64,000 nt of DNA from Rutidosis leptorrhynchoides (GCF_046630445.1 NC_092335.1:5003501-5067500), one strand, 5' to 3'. Shown: positions 22,940 through 36,587, counted from the first letter of the stretch. The notes: generated from the letters alone by a model not told the origin. A program made the numbers and translations.

Positions 22940-25900
22940 TGTCATAACCCGTCCTAAACCATAAGGACAAATATAATAACATATGATTTCATCGTGAGGT
23001 ATTGACCTCTATATGCGACATTTTTCAAAGAAAACTGCATTCGTTTTTACAATACAAACCATAACTTTTATTAAAAATACAAAGTTTAAACAACATAATA
23101 ATGATTATCGTTTAGCGATAATCTTAGCCTTACAAACTTTACATGTGATGATAACAACACGATTTTCAACGTATTTTATATTACAACTTCTCCGATATGC
23201 AGTTTTATTTTTGACACAAATATGCATACTCAAGATCTTGCTTAAATTCAACATGTTGCAGCGGAAGCTTTTAGTTATCACATGAGAATAAACATGCTTA
23301 AAACGTCAACATAAAGTTGGTGAGATATAGGTTTAATGCCGGCAGCGTTATAAATATAGACCACAAGATTTCATATATAAATGTTTTAATAAAAATATTC
23401 TAAGTTGTTGAGCACTTGATAACCATACTTAACATTTAATCAACGTCGCATATTCCCTTTATTATGAAATCTTACTACACCGTACCAAGTGTAGTCACCG
23501 AAACGAAGTACTGTGCAACCGTTGAATACTGGTCGTCCAGTCCGGTTGGGGTCGTCAGGCCCGATAGAACTATCAACAGGATTCACGTTTACAATACCTC
23601 ATGTAAATAGTAGTTACCAAGTTACAGGGAAGTATGCCAATGGTACAACTCAACGTAGAATATATATTTTTAATCACTTGTGTCCATAACGTAAATCATA
23701 AAATGCATGTATTCTCATCCCGAAATATTTAGAGTTTAAAAGTAGGACTATATACTCACTTTTGCCTTGAAGGTATTTAACACGACTTGGTCTTCGATAG
23801 ATATCACGAACCTAACCATATATATAATATATCAACATATTTTCTTTTCAAGTAATCGTTACATATATATATACTTATAATACTTTTAATATTTTCTTAG
23901 TCCGTAGTTAGCAGTCTGTTGTTAATGGTCCACAATTAGTTGCTCAATAAAATAAATAAAGACCCCATCGTATTCGTATTGATCAGAATTAATCTCGACC
24001 CATGGTACCATGTTGTCAAATGACGTGTTGCGTACATAAAGTATCGTGTTGTCAAATGACGTGTTGCGTACAATCATGAGGTCTTATGATTAATCTTCTC
24101 GTGTTGTTTACGGGTGGTCCTGAAATATATAAAATCAAATCATAAGTAATTATATATAAAATATCATATTAATTAGAAAAGATATGATTAATTTACTTTT
24201 TCTCCAAATATTTTCGTAGCTAAACTAGCTTCGGATACCCAATCTTGTTTTAGTCGTAGTTTCTTCATTACAACTTCGTTTTTTTTTGTTCAACTTGCCA
24301 CTTCCTTGGATCGAGTTAAATTTTAAGAATATGAACTGAAAATACCTTAGTTTGTATTCGAAATCACAGGTTATACGTCAAACTCAGGTGAAACTTATGA
24401 AAGTGATCATTTTCCATCATAAAAACAACATTTAATGATCATTTTTCTAAAAATACTTACACTTTGAGTTAAACCATGAAATTTTTATGTGTTAATATAT
24501 TCATAAGAAATATCATTTTTCCAGAACATGAACTTCCAATTCAAAGTTCAAGATGGTTTTTAATTATTCAACCCAAAACAGCCCCCGGTTGCACTCCGAC
24601 GATGTAGATTCAGTTTTTAAGATGTTCTTTGTAAAACCAAGTTATATCTTGTTAAGTTAGCATATCATTATGATATATTACAGGTCTTGAAGTGTTTTAA
24701 ATGTTAAGTTAGAAGGATCTATTTAGTTTGCGAACAAGTTTGAAATCATTCAAACTATGTTCTTGTTGTTAAAATTTTATAACACAAAATAAGATAGCTA
24801 TATAAATATGAATCGAATAAGATTATGAACAAGGTTACAACCTCAAGTTAGTTGGAAAAAGTTACTGTAAGAGATAAGAAATAATCTTGGAACCAAAAGA
24901 GTGGTGGAGTTGGATTGAAAAGTTGGAAGTAAACTTGTATTCTTGGAAGGATTATTGAAGTGTTCTTGAAAGGTTTTTCTTATGATGATTATAGATTGGT
25001 TTTTGATCTAGTTTTTGATTTAAGTGTTGAAGGTTTGCTGAATGGTTTGAGTATATAATTAGAGAGTGTTTTAGAGATATAAAATTTGAGTTAGAAATCA
25101 AAAACATGGAATGATATATAAATAAATATGGAATGTGATATATGTATGTAAAAACAAAATCCTAATTTGTAATTTTTATAATTATTGTATGCTAAAGGTC
25201 AAAAAGTGTTTCCCTCTCATTTAGGGCAGTACTTTTGGTGATTAAGATTTTGATTTGATGTGTATATACTAATAGTAAATACGTATAGAAAGGGATAGCA
25301 GGACCAATCGAAACTCTTAAAATCAGTCCTTTCCCCTATTCCTATACATACCTTGGCAGTGCGGTCACAGGTCTACTCGCCAGTGTCTTCCTTCCACAAG
25401 TTCTACCTACGCTTCCCGGTTATAAGATCTCAGACATGCTCTGGTCCCGGGTGTCTTCCAGTGGTCTTCTAGCGTTATAAGAAGTCGTGTCCGTCCCAAG
25501 CGTGTCGTTCGTAATGGAAAGAAAGAGACCCCTACTTCGCTTTTTTGTTGGATCGCCGGCGCGAACACAGTGGTCTCTGACCAGGACCAGGAACCAATTC
25601 GAATTTTGCTTTCTGAAAAGAAAGAAGGTCCATTTTCCCACGTAGTTCGTCGGTCAAACCAACAATTCTCTTCTCAAAGTAATAGCTGGGTATGATACGG
25701 GTGCATATACCCTAGATATACGTATAAAAATCTTGAGAAAACGGAACGAGGATTTAAATATAGCTATCTTTTGTAAATATACTTATATTTTTTCATGTAT
25801 ATAAGCCCTTTAAAAGTGATTAAATACATATCTATACGATATATGTATAAGCATTATAAGTTATAAGTATTTATGTCAAAGAACGTTACATATAGTTATC

Positions 25901-26214
25901 GTTTTGAAAACTTAAGTTAGTAGTTTCAAAGTATACTTAAAATCCCTTGTTATTACTACACAATGATATGTTAAACCATCCTTAGATCATGTTAAATATG
26001 TATAAATACGTATATGTACACAATCTTATAATTATCGTATGTTATATAGTTCGTGATATCATCGGTCAAATTGGACGGTCAAACGTTGTGTAAAACTCTT
26101 TTCAAAAACACAAGACTCAACAATTTGGATTGCTTATCATGTTGGTAATGTTTAATTTATGTAAATATTAATCTCATATGTATAAAACGATCGGAAAAAT
26201 TCCGGGTCGTTACA
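22940..26214 (-). repeat. Tekay 3' LTR (carrying an organelle DNA insert)
   Basis: Begins TGTCATAACCCGTCC and ends GGGTCGTTACA on the plus strand. Colinear with 31629-34499 except for a 394-bp insert at 25291-25684. It includes the 128-bp module at 23958-24085. Frames inside it are not coding. Confidence 0.92.
25291..25684 (+). other. Organelle DNA insert (NUMT) with a ccmFN fragment, inside the Tekay 3' LTR
   Basis: 394 bp present in the left LTR and absent from the right LTR, where 'acgtatagaa' joins 'gctgggtatg' directly. It is clearly more GC-rich than its surroundings. On the plus strand, 25498-25605 reads KRVVRNGKKETPT...GANTVVSDQDQEPIRI, which matches from memory a conserved stretch of the mitochondrial cytochrome c maturation protein CcmFN. 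The parts before and after this core do not continue ccmFN. They may be adjoining mitochondrial sequence in a rearranged mitochondrial genome. No target duplication is seen, as expected for end-joining capture. Confidence 0.75.
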
Positions 26215-26434
26215 GTACCTACCGTTAAATAAATTTCGTCCCGAAATTTTAAAATTGTATCTATTTTGCTTCATTGAGAAATAAATGTGGATACTTTTGT
26301 TTCATCTGATCGTCTCGTTCCCAAGTAAACTCGGGACCCCTTCGAGTATTCCAACGAACCTTAACGATTGGTATGTTGCTCTGCTTGAGCCGTTTAACTT
26401 CACGGTCCATGATTTCAACTTGTTCTTCTATGAA

Positions 26435-28144
26435 TTATAGTTTCTCGTCGACTTGGATTTCTTCAAGTGGAATGGTGAGGTCTTCCTTTGCAAGATACTT
26501 CTTAAGGTTTGAAACGTGAAACGTATTATGTACTCCAGCGAGTTGTTGTGGTAACTCGAGTCGATAAGCTACCGGTCCAATGCGTTCGATGATCTTGAAC
26601 GGGCCTACATACCTTGGGTTCAGTTTACCCCTTTTACCGAAACGTATTACACCTTTCCAAGGTGACACCTTTAGCATAACCATGTCACCGATCTGAAACT
26701 CTAATGGTTTCCTTCGGACATCGGCGTAGCTCTTTTGGCGACTACGGGCCGTCCTCAATCTCTCCTTGATTTGTACTATCTTCTCAGTCATTTCGTGTAT
26801 GATCTCGGGACCAGTTAATTGTCGATCTCCTACTTCATTCCAACAGATAGGGGATCTACACTTCCTTCCATACAGTGCTTCAAATGGTGCAGCTTTAATA
26901 CTCGCATGATAACTATTATTATACGAGAATTCTGCTAATGGTAGATATTTATCCCATCCGTTTCCAAAATCAATCACACATGCCCTGAGCATGTCTTCAA
27001 GAGTCTGAATTGTTCTTTCACTCTGCCCGTCAGTTTGTGGATGATATGTGGTGCTCATATCCAAACGAGTTCCCAGGGCTTCCTGTAGTGATTGCCAGAA
27101 CTTTGATGTAAATCTACTATCACGATCGGATATAATGGAAATAGGTATTCCATGCCTTGAAACAATTTCCTTTATGTATAATCGTAATAGTTTCTCCATT
27201 CTATCTGTTTCCTTTATAGGCAAGAAATGTGCAGATTTGGTAAGATGATCAACTATTACCCAAATGGTGTCATAACCCCAGGCGGTCTTAGGTAACTTCG
27301 TGATGAAATCCATGATAATACCGTCCCATTTCCATTCTGGAATTTCTGGTTGTTGAAGTAACCCTGACGGCTTCTGATGTTCTGCTTTGACTTTGGAACA
27401 AGTTAAACATTCCCCAACATATGTTGCAACGTCTGTCTTTAAATTAGGCCACCAATAATGCGTCTTAAGATCTTGATACATCTTTCCAACTCCAGGATGT
27501 ATCGAGTATCTTGTCTTATGTGCCTCGTTCAATATCAACTTCCTTAATCCACCCAACTTTGGTACCCAAATACGGTTTGCAAAATATCGAATTCCGTCTT
27601 CCCGTATAACGAGTTGTTTCCCATACTTCTTCATTATTTCATTTCCTATGTTTTCTTTAGTAAGAGCTTCTCGTTGAGCCTCTTTGATTTGTGAGTTGAG
27701 ATTCATGCGAATTTTTATGTTCATTGCTCGTACTCGAATTGGTTCCCGTTCCTTTCTGCTTAGAGCGTCAGCCACTACGTTCGCTTTCCCGGGATGATAG
27801 CGAATTTCACAATCATAGTCATTTATCAGCTCGACCCACCTAAGTTGCCTCATGTTCAGCTTTTTTTGATCAAAAATATGTTGAAGGCTTTTATGATCAG
27901 TAAACACAGTGCATTTAACCCCATATAAATAGTGTCTCCATATCTTCAATGCAAACACTACTGCTCCCAATTCTAAATCATGCGTCGTATAATTCCACTC
28001 GTGAATCTTCAATTGTTGGGATACGTATGCTATAACTTTCTTCCGTTGCATAAGGACGCAACCAAAACCTTGTCGCGAAGCGTCACAATATATCTCAAAA
28101 TCATCGTTCCCTTTAGGTAACGATAAAATAGGTGCTGTAGTCAA
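26435..28144 (-). CDS. Tekay RNase H and integrase
   Basis: 569-codon frame. RNase H words [26 protein letters not shown] and [11 protein letters not shown] come first. The integrase zinc domain ([26 protein letters not shown]) and the core ([48 protein letters not shown]) follow. The chromovirus module [19 protein letters not shown] and [12 protein letters not shown] ends the frame. Chromodomain-like sequence follows towards the LTR. One of the best preserved parts of the window. Confidence 0.92.
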   Translation of the reverse strand: MTTAPILSLPKGNDDFEIYCDASRQGFGCVLMQRKKVIAYVSQQLKIHEWNYTTHDLELGAVVFALKIWRHYLYGVKCTVFTDHKSLQHIFDQKKLNMRQLRWVELINDYDCEIRYHPGKANVVADALSRKEREPIRVRAMNIKIRMNLNSQIKEAQREALTKENIGNEIMKKYGKQLVIREDGIRYFANRIWVPKLGGLRKLILNEAHKTRYSIHPGVGKMYQDLKTHYWWPNLKTDVATYVGECLTCSKVKAEHQKPSGLLQQPEIPEWKWDGIIMDFITKLPKTAWGYDTIWVIVDHLTKSAHFLPIKETDRMEKLLRLYIKEIVSRHGIPISIISDRDSRFTSKFWQSLQEALGTRLDMSTTYHPQTDGQSERTIQTLEDMLRACVIDFGNGWDKYLPLAEFSYNNSYHASIKAAPFEALYGRKCRSPICWNEVGDRQLTGPEIIHEMTEKIVQIKERLRTARSRQKSYADVRRKPLEFQIGDMVMLKVSPWKGVIRFGKRGKLNPRYVGPFKIIERIGPVAYRLELPQQLAGVHNTFHVSNLKKYLAKEDLTIPLEEIQVDEKL

Positions 28145-28174
28145 CTTCTTCTTCAGTAATTGAAATGCACTCTT

Positions 28175-29002
28175 CTACTCAGAAGTCCATTCGTACTTCT
28201 TCCCTTTTTGCGTTAACGCTATTAATGGTATAGCTATTCGGGAAAAATCTTGAATAAACCTTCTATAATAACCGGCTAAACCCAAAAATTGGCGTATCTG
28301 CGTTGGTGTCATAGGAGTCTCCCATTTTTCAATGGCCTCAATTTTAGCTGGATCAACATGAATTCCTTTGCTACTAACAACGTGACCAAGAAATTGCACT
28401 TCTTTCAACCAAAATGCACACTTAGAAAATTTGGCGTATAACTGTTTCTTTCTTAACAATTCTAATACCAACCTTAAATGCTGCTCATGCTCTTGCTCAT
28501 TTTTAGAATAGATGAGAATATCATCAATGAAAACTATAACAAACTTATCTAGATACAGACTACAAACTCGATTCATGAGGTCCATGAATACAGCTGGTGC
28601 ATTCGTTAATCCAAACGGCATGACCAAAAATTCGTAATGACCGTAGCGTGTCCGGAAAGCAGTTTTCAGAATATCTTCTTCTTTGACACGTAGTTGATGA
28701 TAGCCCGATCTTAAGTCGATTTTCGAGTACACACATGATCCTTGCAGTTGATCAAATAAGTCGTCAATTCTCGGTAGTGGATACCGATTCTTGATAGTTA
28801 ACTTATTTAATTCACGATAATCTATACACATCCTAAAAGATCCATCCTTCTTTTTAACAAATAAAATTGGAGCTCCCCACGGTGAAGTACCTGGTCGTAT
28901 GAATTCTAGGTCCAGTAATTCTTTTAACTGACTCTGAAGTTCTTTTAACGGACGGTGCAAGTCTATATGGAGCACGGGCAACCGGTGCAGCACCTGGTAC
29001 AA
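28175..29002 (-). CDS. Tekay reverse transcriptase
   Basis: RT words in order: [83 protein letters not shown] (YxDD box variant FIDD), and [14 protein letters not shown] at the connection. Close to chromovirus consensus over its length. Confidence 0.92.
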   Translation of the reverse strand: MYQVLHRLPVLHIDLHRPLKELQSQLKELLDLEFIRPGTSPWGAPILFVKKKDGSFRMCIDYRELNKLTIKNRYPLPRIDDLFDQLQGSCVYSKIDLRSGYHQLRVKEEDILKTAFRTRYGHYEFLVMPFGLTNAPAVFMDLMNRVCSLYLDKFVIVFIDDILIYSKNEQEHEQHLRLVLELLRKKQLYAKFSKCAFWLKEVQFLGHVVSSKGIHVDPAKIEAIEKWETPMTPTQIRQFLGLAGYYRRFIQDFSRIAIPLIALTQKGKKYEWTSE

Positions 29003-29915
29003 GATCTATTTGAAATTCTACAGACCTGAAAGGAGGTAGTCCCGGTAATTCTTCCGAAAATACATCGAGAAAGTCTCTTACTACATTTACATCATTAATA
29101 TTCTTCTCATTTTCTTCAACTTTCTTTACATGTACTAGGATGGCATAACATCCCTTTTCTAAACACTTTCGAGCTTTCAAACAGCTAATGAGATTTAGGT
29201 TTGGATTACCTTTATCTCCGTATATCATTATCATTGATTTATCCTTTCGAGGAATACGAATTGCCTTTTCAGCACACACCACTTCGACTCCTACTTTGGA
29301 CATCCAGTCCATGCCGATAATTACGTCAAAACTTCCTAATTCTATGGGTGTCAAATCAATCTTAAATGTTTCTCCAGCTAAATTTATTTTACAATCACGG
29401 CAAATTTTATCGGCTTTAATTAGTTTACCATTAGCTAACTCAATCATGTACTTAGCATCTAGAGGTAATGATGAACAATTCAATTTAGTGTAAAAGTCTC
29501 TACACACATAACTTCTATCGACACCAGTATCAAATATAATAGATGCTGATAAGTTATTAATGATAAACGTACCCGTAACAAGCTCCGGGTCTTCACACGC
29601 CTCTCTAGCATTAATAATAAATGCTCTTCCACGTGCAAATTCGTTATTCTTCTCTGGATTCGAGCACTGGCTCTTATAATGACCCTGTTTCCCACACCCA
29701 TAACAAGTAACAGTGGCCAAGGCAGTTCTATTTGCATTAGTGGCAGGAGTCTTGGTGCCATTGGTATTTGTAACAGGAATCCTACAATCTTCAGCAAGAT
29801 GACCCCTTCGATTACAATTATCGCACACCACATTACAATAACCAGAGTGATGTTTGTGGCATCTGTTACATAAAGGATTTCGTCCTTTGTAACCTGAGCT
29901 TGAACCACTACCCAC
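28990..29915 (-). CDS. Tekay zinc knuckles and protease
   Basis: CCHC knuckles [14 protein letters not shown] and [14 protein letters not shown] lie at about 29690-29830. Retropepsin words [12 protein letters not shown] (about 29500-29540) and [10 protein letters not shown] (about 29305-29335) follow, then a linker to RT. The second plus-strand-looking frames here are shadows. Confidence 0.87.
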
Positions 29916-29930
29916 ACCTTGCGTGGTTTC

Positions 29931-30665
29931 TTATTTCTTGTTGGATTGTTGATTACCTTCCCACTTTCTTTTGTTTTCCGATGTCTTGACATCAGTTTTC
30001 TTATCCAGAATAATCTGGTCCATCAACTCGTTTGCCATAGTGATGGCTTCATGAATAGTCTTGGGTTTCGATGCTGTAACATTTGCCTTGACATTTTTAG
30101 GCAAACCATCTTTGTACAGTTCTATCTTCCGTTCTTCGGTTGGTACCAATTCGGGACATAGCGAAGCTAATTCCATGAATCGCTGATTGTAGTTGGTGAG
30201 TTTAGTACCAATAACTTTCAGGCTTCGTAATTCAGCTTCCAACTTCCTAACCTCGTTCCTTGGACAATACTCGTTGATTAGCATTGTTTTGAATTCTTCC
30301 CAGGGAGTATCATAAGCTACATCTCCTCCTACGGCCTTCACATAGTTTTTCCACCACGTGAGTGCACTATCTTGTAAGGTGCACGATGCATACTTGGTCA
30401 TGTCCTTCTCAATACAACCACTGATTTTAAACACAGACTCAATCTTTTCGATCCACCAGGTTAAACCGACCGGTCCTTCTGTTCCACTGAATGATGAGGG
30501 CTTGCAACCTTGAAAAGTTTTGTAAGTACATCCCACACGAGGATTTGGGTTAACTGTAGCACCTCTCGCAGCCTCGACCCATAACATTCTGTCGTTCACT
30601 CGCTGATTGATGAGTTCCTCAATTTCTTGTTCCGTCATTCGGTTCAATCGCGCCATAATCTTCAA
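29931..30665 (-). CDS. Tekay Gag
   Basis: 244-codon frame with Retrotrans_gag words: GPVGLTWWIEKIESVFKISG, DSALTWWKNYVKAVG, WEEFKTMLINEYCPRNEV, and FMELASLCPELVPTEERKI. The likely start is the ATG near 30653 (MARLNRMTEQ). The C-terminal basic stretch leads towards the zinc knuckles. The family protein forms the virus-like particle. Confidence 0.88.
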   Translation of the reverse strand: MKIMARLNRMTEQEIEELINQRVNDRMLWVEAARGATVNPNPRVGCTYKTFQGCKPSSFSGTEGPVGLTWWIEKIESVFKISGCIEKDMTKYASCTLQDSALTWWKNYVKAVGGDVAYDTPWEEFKTMLINEYCPRNEVRKLEAELRSLKVIGTKLTNYNQRFMELASLCPELVPTEERKIELYKDGLPKNVKANVTASKPKTIHEAITMANELMDQIILDKKTDVKTSENKRKWEGNQQSNKK

Positions 30666-31614
30666 TAAGAATGAAAAAAATAATTATTCACATGGAATAT
30701 TATAGATGTAGTATGTATTTACAGTACTTCGTAGCTTATTAATAATATGAACCAGTTATTATTATAAAAGCCTTTTCTTCTTATTAGCGTTTTATAATTA
30801 TATCTAGGGTAGTACCTACCCGTTAAAGTTCATACTTAATAGCTTAGTACAGAAATTAATTACTACCATCCAAATAATACTCAACCATGGAAAATTATTG
30901 CATTTCACACTTCACTATTTTACATATGCTTATCTTACATCAAATATTAAGCAAACCACACTAGTAATATTATACAAAACGTTTTATGATCCCATGGTTT
31001 AAAACAACAGCGCATCATTTAACCTCAAACGTTTGTGTTCAAAGAAATCGCTTAAAGGTTATCTTGACTGTCTCCCTGCGTTTTGGCTGAGGGGCTGAAG
31101 AACTGGATGCCGGGATAGAACTAACAGGAATAGCGGGAATAGGGGTGGAAGTGTCTGGTGGATTTGGTGCCACAACATCCTCACTAAACTCGGGATTTGG
31201 ATTTTCCAATTCAGTAGCCTTTCATTTCTTTCCTCTTTCGAACTTGTCTTTCGTAATTTTCTGTATTTATTCCTCCTCAGGATCACTTTCCAGTTCCTCT
31301 TCAATTGATTCATCCGAAAATTGTGAGTCTTCTCCAAAGGTGTCATTTTCATCATCGGATAGGTTAATGACTGGAACACCATCTGAAGATTCTGGTTCGG
31401 AGTCGCTGAATGTGATAACAAGTTCTAAGCCAGACATCTATCACATAATAACTAGCACATTAGTACCACATAATATTTACATATTAATTTTTAACCAACA
31501 AGCATAAGCAATAGTTTTCTAAATCAAACACGGTCAAAGTCCAGACTCACTAATGCATCCTAACAAACTCGATAAGACACACTAATGCAAATTTTCTGGT
31601 TCTCTAAGACCAAC
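30666..31614 (-). other. Tekay leader between primer site and gag
   Basis: Contains a Ser/Glu-rich frame on either strand (31059-31507) with compositional bias only. On the minus strand, words like MLSHSATPN do not match a known domain. Regarded as 5' untranslated leader, possibly with a small variable ORF. Confidence 0.4.
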
Positions 31615-31626
31615 GCTCTGATACCA
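31615..31626 (-). other. Primer-binding site of the Tekay (tRNA-iMet type)
   Basis: On the minus strand this reads TGGTATCAGAGC, two bases inside the 5' LTR. It is the standard complement of initiator methionine tRNA used by many plant LTR elements. Confidence 0.9.
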
Positions 31627-31628
31627 CA

Positions 31629-34499
31629 TGTCATAACCCGTCCTAAACCATAAGGACAAATATAATAACATATGATTTCATCGCGAGGTATTGATCTCTA
31701 TATGCGACATTTTTCAAAGAAAACTGCATTCGTTTTTACAATACAAACCATAACTTTTATTAAAAATACAAAGTTTAAACAACATAATAATGATTATCGT
31801 TTAGCGATAATCTTAGCCTTACAAACTTTACATGTGATGATAACAACACGATTTCCAACGTATTTTACATTACAACTTCTCCGATATGCAGTTTTATTTT
31901 TGACACAAATATGCATACTCAAGATCTTGCTTAAATTCAACATGTTGCAGCGGAAGCTTTTAGTTATCACCTGAGAATAAACATGCTTAAAACGTCAACA
32001 TAAAGTTGGTGAGATATAGGTTTAATGCCGACAGCGTTATAAATATAGACCACAAGATTTCATATATAAATGTTTTAATAAAAATATTCTAAGTTGTTGA
32101 GCACTTGATAACCATACTTAACATTTAATCAACGTCGCATATTCCCTTTATTATGAAATCTTACTACACCGTACCAAGTGTAGTCACCGAAACGAAGTAC
32201 TGTGAAACCGTTGAATACTGGTCGTCCAGTCCGGTTGGGGTTGTCAGGCCCGATAGATCTATCAACAGGATTCGCGTTTACAATACCTCATGTAAATAGT
32301 AGTTACCAAGTTACAGGGAAGTATGCCAGTGGTACAACTCAACGTAGAATATATATTTTTAATCACTTGTGTCCATAACCTAAATCATAAAATGCATGTA
32401 TTCTCATCCCGAAATATTTATTTAGAGTTTAAAAGTGGGACTATATACTCACTTTTGCCTTGAAGGTATTTAACACGACTTGGTCTTCGATAGATATCAC
32501 AAACCTAACCATATATATAATATATCAACATATTTTCTTTTCAAGTAATCGTTACATATATATATACTTATAATACTTTTAATATTTTCTTAGTCCGTAG
32601 TTAGCAGTCTGTTGTTAATGGTCCACAATTAGTTGCTCAATAAAATAAATAAAGACCCCATCGTATTCGTATTGATCAGAATTAATCTCGACCCATGGTA
32701 CCATGTTGTCAAATGACGTGTTGCGTACATAAAGTACCGTGTTGTCAAATGACGTGTTGCGTACAATCATGAGGTCTTATGATTAATCTTCTCGTGTTGT
32801 TTACGGGTGGTCCTAAAATATATAAAATCAAATCATAAGTAATTATATATAAAATATCATATTAATTAGAAAAGATATGATTAATTTACTTTTTCTCCAA
32901 ATATTTTCGTAGCTAAACTAGCTTCGGATACCCAATCTTGTTTTAGTCGTAGTTTCTTCATTACAACTCCGTTTTTGTTGGTTCAACTTGCCACTTACTT
33001 GGATTGAGTCAAATTTTAAGAATATGAACTGAAAATACCTTAGTTTGTATTCGAAATCACAGGTTATAGGTCAAACTTAGGTGAAACTTATGAAAGTGAT
33101 CATTTTCCATCATAAAAACAACATTTAATGATCATTTTTCTAAAAATACTTACTTTGAGTTAAACCATGAAATTTTTATGTGTTAGCATATTCATAAGAA
33201 ATATCATTTTTCCAGAACATGAACTTTCAATTCAAAGTTCAAGATAGTTTTTAATTATCCAACCCAAAACAGCCCCCGGTTGCACTCCGACGACGTAGAT
33301 TCAGTTTTTAAGATGTTCTTTGTAAAACCAAGTTATATCTTGTTAAGTTAGCATATCATTATGATATATTACAGGTCTTGAAGTGTTTTAAAAGTTAAGT
33401 TATAAGGATCTATTTAGTTTGCGAACAAGTTTGAAATCATTCAAACTATGTTCTTGTTGTTAAAATTTTACAACACAAAATAAGATAGCTATAATCGAAT
33501 AAGATTATGAACAAGGTTACTACCTCAAGTTACTTGGAAAAAGTTACTGTAAGAGATAAGAAATAATCTTGGAACCAAAAGAGTGGTGGAGTTGGATTGA
33601 AAAGTTGGAAGTAAACTTGTATTCTTGGAAGGATTATTGAAGTGTTCTTGAAAGGTTTTTCTTATGATGATTATAGATTGGTTTTTGATCTAGTTTTTAA
33701 TTTAAGTGTTGAAGGTTTGCTGAATGGTTTGAGTATATAATTAGAGAGTGTTTTAGAGATAAAATTTGAGTTAGAAATCAAAAACATGGAATGATATATA
33801 AATAAATATGGAATGTGATATATGTATGTAAAAACAAAATCCTAATTTGTAATTTTGTATAATTATTGTATGCTAAAGGTCAAAAAGTGTTTCCCTCTCA
33901 TTTAGGGCAGTACTTTTGGTGATTAAGATTTTGATTTGATGTGTATATACTAATAGTAAATACGTATAGAAGCTGGGTATGATACGGGTGCATATACCCT
34001 AGATATACGTATAAAAATCTTGAGAAAACGGAACGAGGATTTAAATATAGCTATCTTTTGTAAATATGCTTATATTGTTTCATGTATATAAGCCCTTTAA
34101 AAGTGATTAAATACATATCTATACGATATATGTATAAGCATTATAAGTTATAAGTATTTATGTCAAAGAACGTTACATATAGTTATCGTTTTGAAAACAT
34201 AAGTTAGTAGTTTCAAAGTATACTTAAAATCCCTTGTTATCAGTACACAATGATATGTTAAACCATCCTTAGGTCATGTTAAATATGTATAAATATGTAT
34301 ATGTACACAATCGTATAATTATCGTATGTTATATAGTTCGTGATATCATCGGTCAAATTGGACGGTCAAACGTTGTGTAAAACTCTTTTTAAAAACACAA
34401 GACTCAACAATTTGGATTGCTTATCATGTTGGTAATGTTTAATTTATGTAAATATTAATCTCATATGTATAAACCATCGGAAAAATCCGGGTCATTACA
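31629..34499 (-). repeat. Tekay 5' LTR
   Basis: 2871 bp, the counterpart of 22940-26214 without the organelle insert. At 33969-33972 the sequence runs uninterrupted across the site where the other LTR is split. Confidence 0.92.
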
Positions 34500-34504
34500 T
34501 TATG

Positions 34505-35246
34505 TCCTTTCCGAGGTAACAATAATTTCGGTGTTAACACCTAGTTTTATCGTTCATAAATATGTATAAACATGATTTTGAGTTCATTTAATTTAAAAAT
34601 TTTGAAAAATTTTACTAGAATTGGGTAGTTAGTATATAAGACTATGGCTGTTCTTTATTATCAGAGAGCACTAGATTCTAATACAACTACTGCGTTACTA
34701 ATTTTTAATGGTAACCAGGTGTATACGTTAAAAATTTTAAAAATTCGAAAGAATTTAACCCCTTCCCACACTTAAGATCTTGCAATGCCCTCATTTGCAA
34801 GAAATCAGTAACAATTTAAATTATTGAGGGTGATTAGCGTAGAAAAATGATTAAATTTTACCAAAGTTTCCAAACATATTGGCGCTTGTTTGTTGAATGA
34901 TAAATGGTGCACATCATTTGTTCATTCTGTCTTGTTGTTACATCACATTTGTTTTTCATTTTGTCGTCAAAATTAGTAGCTTTTGCTGAACTTAATGCCA
35001 GTCTTTGAAAATGCGCTGTTTTACCCTGTTGTGTGCATGAAATAAAATACATACATACAAATAATAACATGCATGGTAATTTGAAATGGGACTTAAAATT
35101 TCACTTTCAAATCAAATATGAGATATTAGTACCAAATAATAAAAATATAAACAATACATTAACGTATCACAATATCATATGTTTAAACATAAATAAATAA
35201 AAATAATAAATAATAAAAATCATAGAAATCACCAACAGGAACTATA
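34505..35246. other. Athila non-coding segment to the right of the nested Tekay
   Basis: Continues the Athila 3' region after the TSD. The short 70-codon frame at 34858-35070 has no recognisable feature. Confidence 0.4.
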
Positions 35247-36587
35247 TCAATCTGGATAGGGGTTCCAGTTCATGTCATCGTCCGGGTTCCATGGTTGATG
35301 ATAGGTGTACTGGTAGGCCTGGTTAGGATCGTAGAGAGTATATGGTGGTCTCATCTCGGGCTGGTGTGGAGGATAGTAAGCGGGTCGGGTCAGTACATAG
35401 TGATCCTGAGGTGACAGCTGGCTCATAATCTGACGCTGATGATAGTCCCACCTATCATGCTGTCGTTGCCTGGAATGCTCGTAATCATTCCGGGCTTGCC
35501 ACTGCTCCATCCGACTAAATCTCTCCCCGTTTGTCATATCTACCTCATCTACACGCTGGTAGACGTCAGTCATAGCCTCCCTAATGACATCCCTAATGTC
35601 ATCCGCTTCCTCCATTTCCTCATCTGAACCTCTCTCTACCTGAGGATGACTACCTTCATAGGGTACTGCCTGGTTGCGTCTGCTCTTTAATACCTTAGCA
35701 CCCTAATAGACCTTCAATCCTAAAGGCTCAACATGTTCCCTACATTCCAAAAGTGAACCCCCTTGTTCCCTATCTACACCCAAATACTCTCCAATGAGAG
35801 TAACAAAAATACCTCCTCCTATTATTCCCCCTTCCTGTATTCCTTCCACCATCTTAGACAAATAAAAACCAACACAGTAGGGGATATTAACAAAGCTTCT
35901 TGGGTCTCGAATACACTTTAGGTAAAATAAATCATGTAAGGTCATTTTCTCCTTGTTGTGACCTCTCTGTGTAATCGAGTTAGCCAGAAATCTATGATTT
36001 ATACGAAGTTCGGCTTTGTTAATATGTAAGTAGGAGTGTTTTCCTCCCAGCGTAAAAACATTATAGTTTGACATACGCCTCCAGACGGCGTTCGCGTCAA
36101 AATTCCTATCTACCCTTTCACCACGATAAATCAAATTCATACAATCGGGTAGTAGTAATTCACCAGGAGTATATATCTGTAAAGCCCTGGCCATGTCCAG
36201 CATGGACATCCTGTACATCCTACGGCCAAGTATACATCGAAGAAAACTTCTTTCATCAAATCTATCTACATCTACATTTAACGCTATAGTACTCATGAGC
36301 TCAACACACCATTCCTTATATACAGGCCTACGAATGGTGAATAGACGTTCCCAATCGGTAAAAGAAGAACTGCCATACCTTTGGATCAGATGCTCCCTAA
36401 CTGAGTTAGCTAGTTGGACCCTTTCCAAAGGATCCCAATCGATTACCCTTGGTACTTCTACATTTTTCGGTATCAGTTTGAATTTGTTACTTTGATATGT
36501 CGGGTAATCTCTCCAGCTACTATCGAATCTCAGATTAGGATGCAACGTGTGTTCAGGAATTGTTGGGTATTCTACAGGCGGATGCAT
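35247..36587 (-). CDS. Athila 3' ORF (ATHILA ORF-1 family)
   Basis: The 294-codon frame at 35703-36587 resembles the ATHILA ORF-1 family (PF03078): WERLFTIRRPVYKEWCVELMST, FLRCILGRRMYRMSMLDMARAL, and HDLFYLKCIRDPRSFVNIPYCV. The family lies in the position of env in retroviruses, but no signal peptide or membrane anchor is evident here. A further minus-strand frame at 35247-35615 is rich in Tyr/Pro/Gln with a helical front and probably belongs to the same ORF region. Confidence 0.7.

Larger units (their letters stand above)
22940..34499 (-). mobile_element. Ty3/gypsy chromovirus, Tekay lineage, nested in the Athila
   Basis: LTRs 22940-26214 and 31629-34499, TG...CA ends, TSD TTATG (22935-22939 and 34500-34504), and a primer site for initiator-Met tRNA next to the right LTR. 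Minus-strand order is Gag, zinc knuckles with protease, RT, RNase H and integrase. Long LTRs (about 2.9 kb without the later insert) are typical of Tekay/Del. The pol frames are long and nearly whole, with about four breaks. By-eye LTR divergence over the first 770 bp is around 2%, so it is a recent insertion. Confidence 0.93.

Noticed and set aside
25420-25641. 73-codon minus-strand frame in the Tekay LTR
   Set aside because: It is the reverse shadow of the ccmFN-like plus-strand sequence in the organelle insert.
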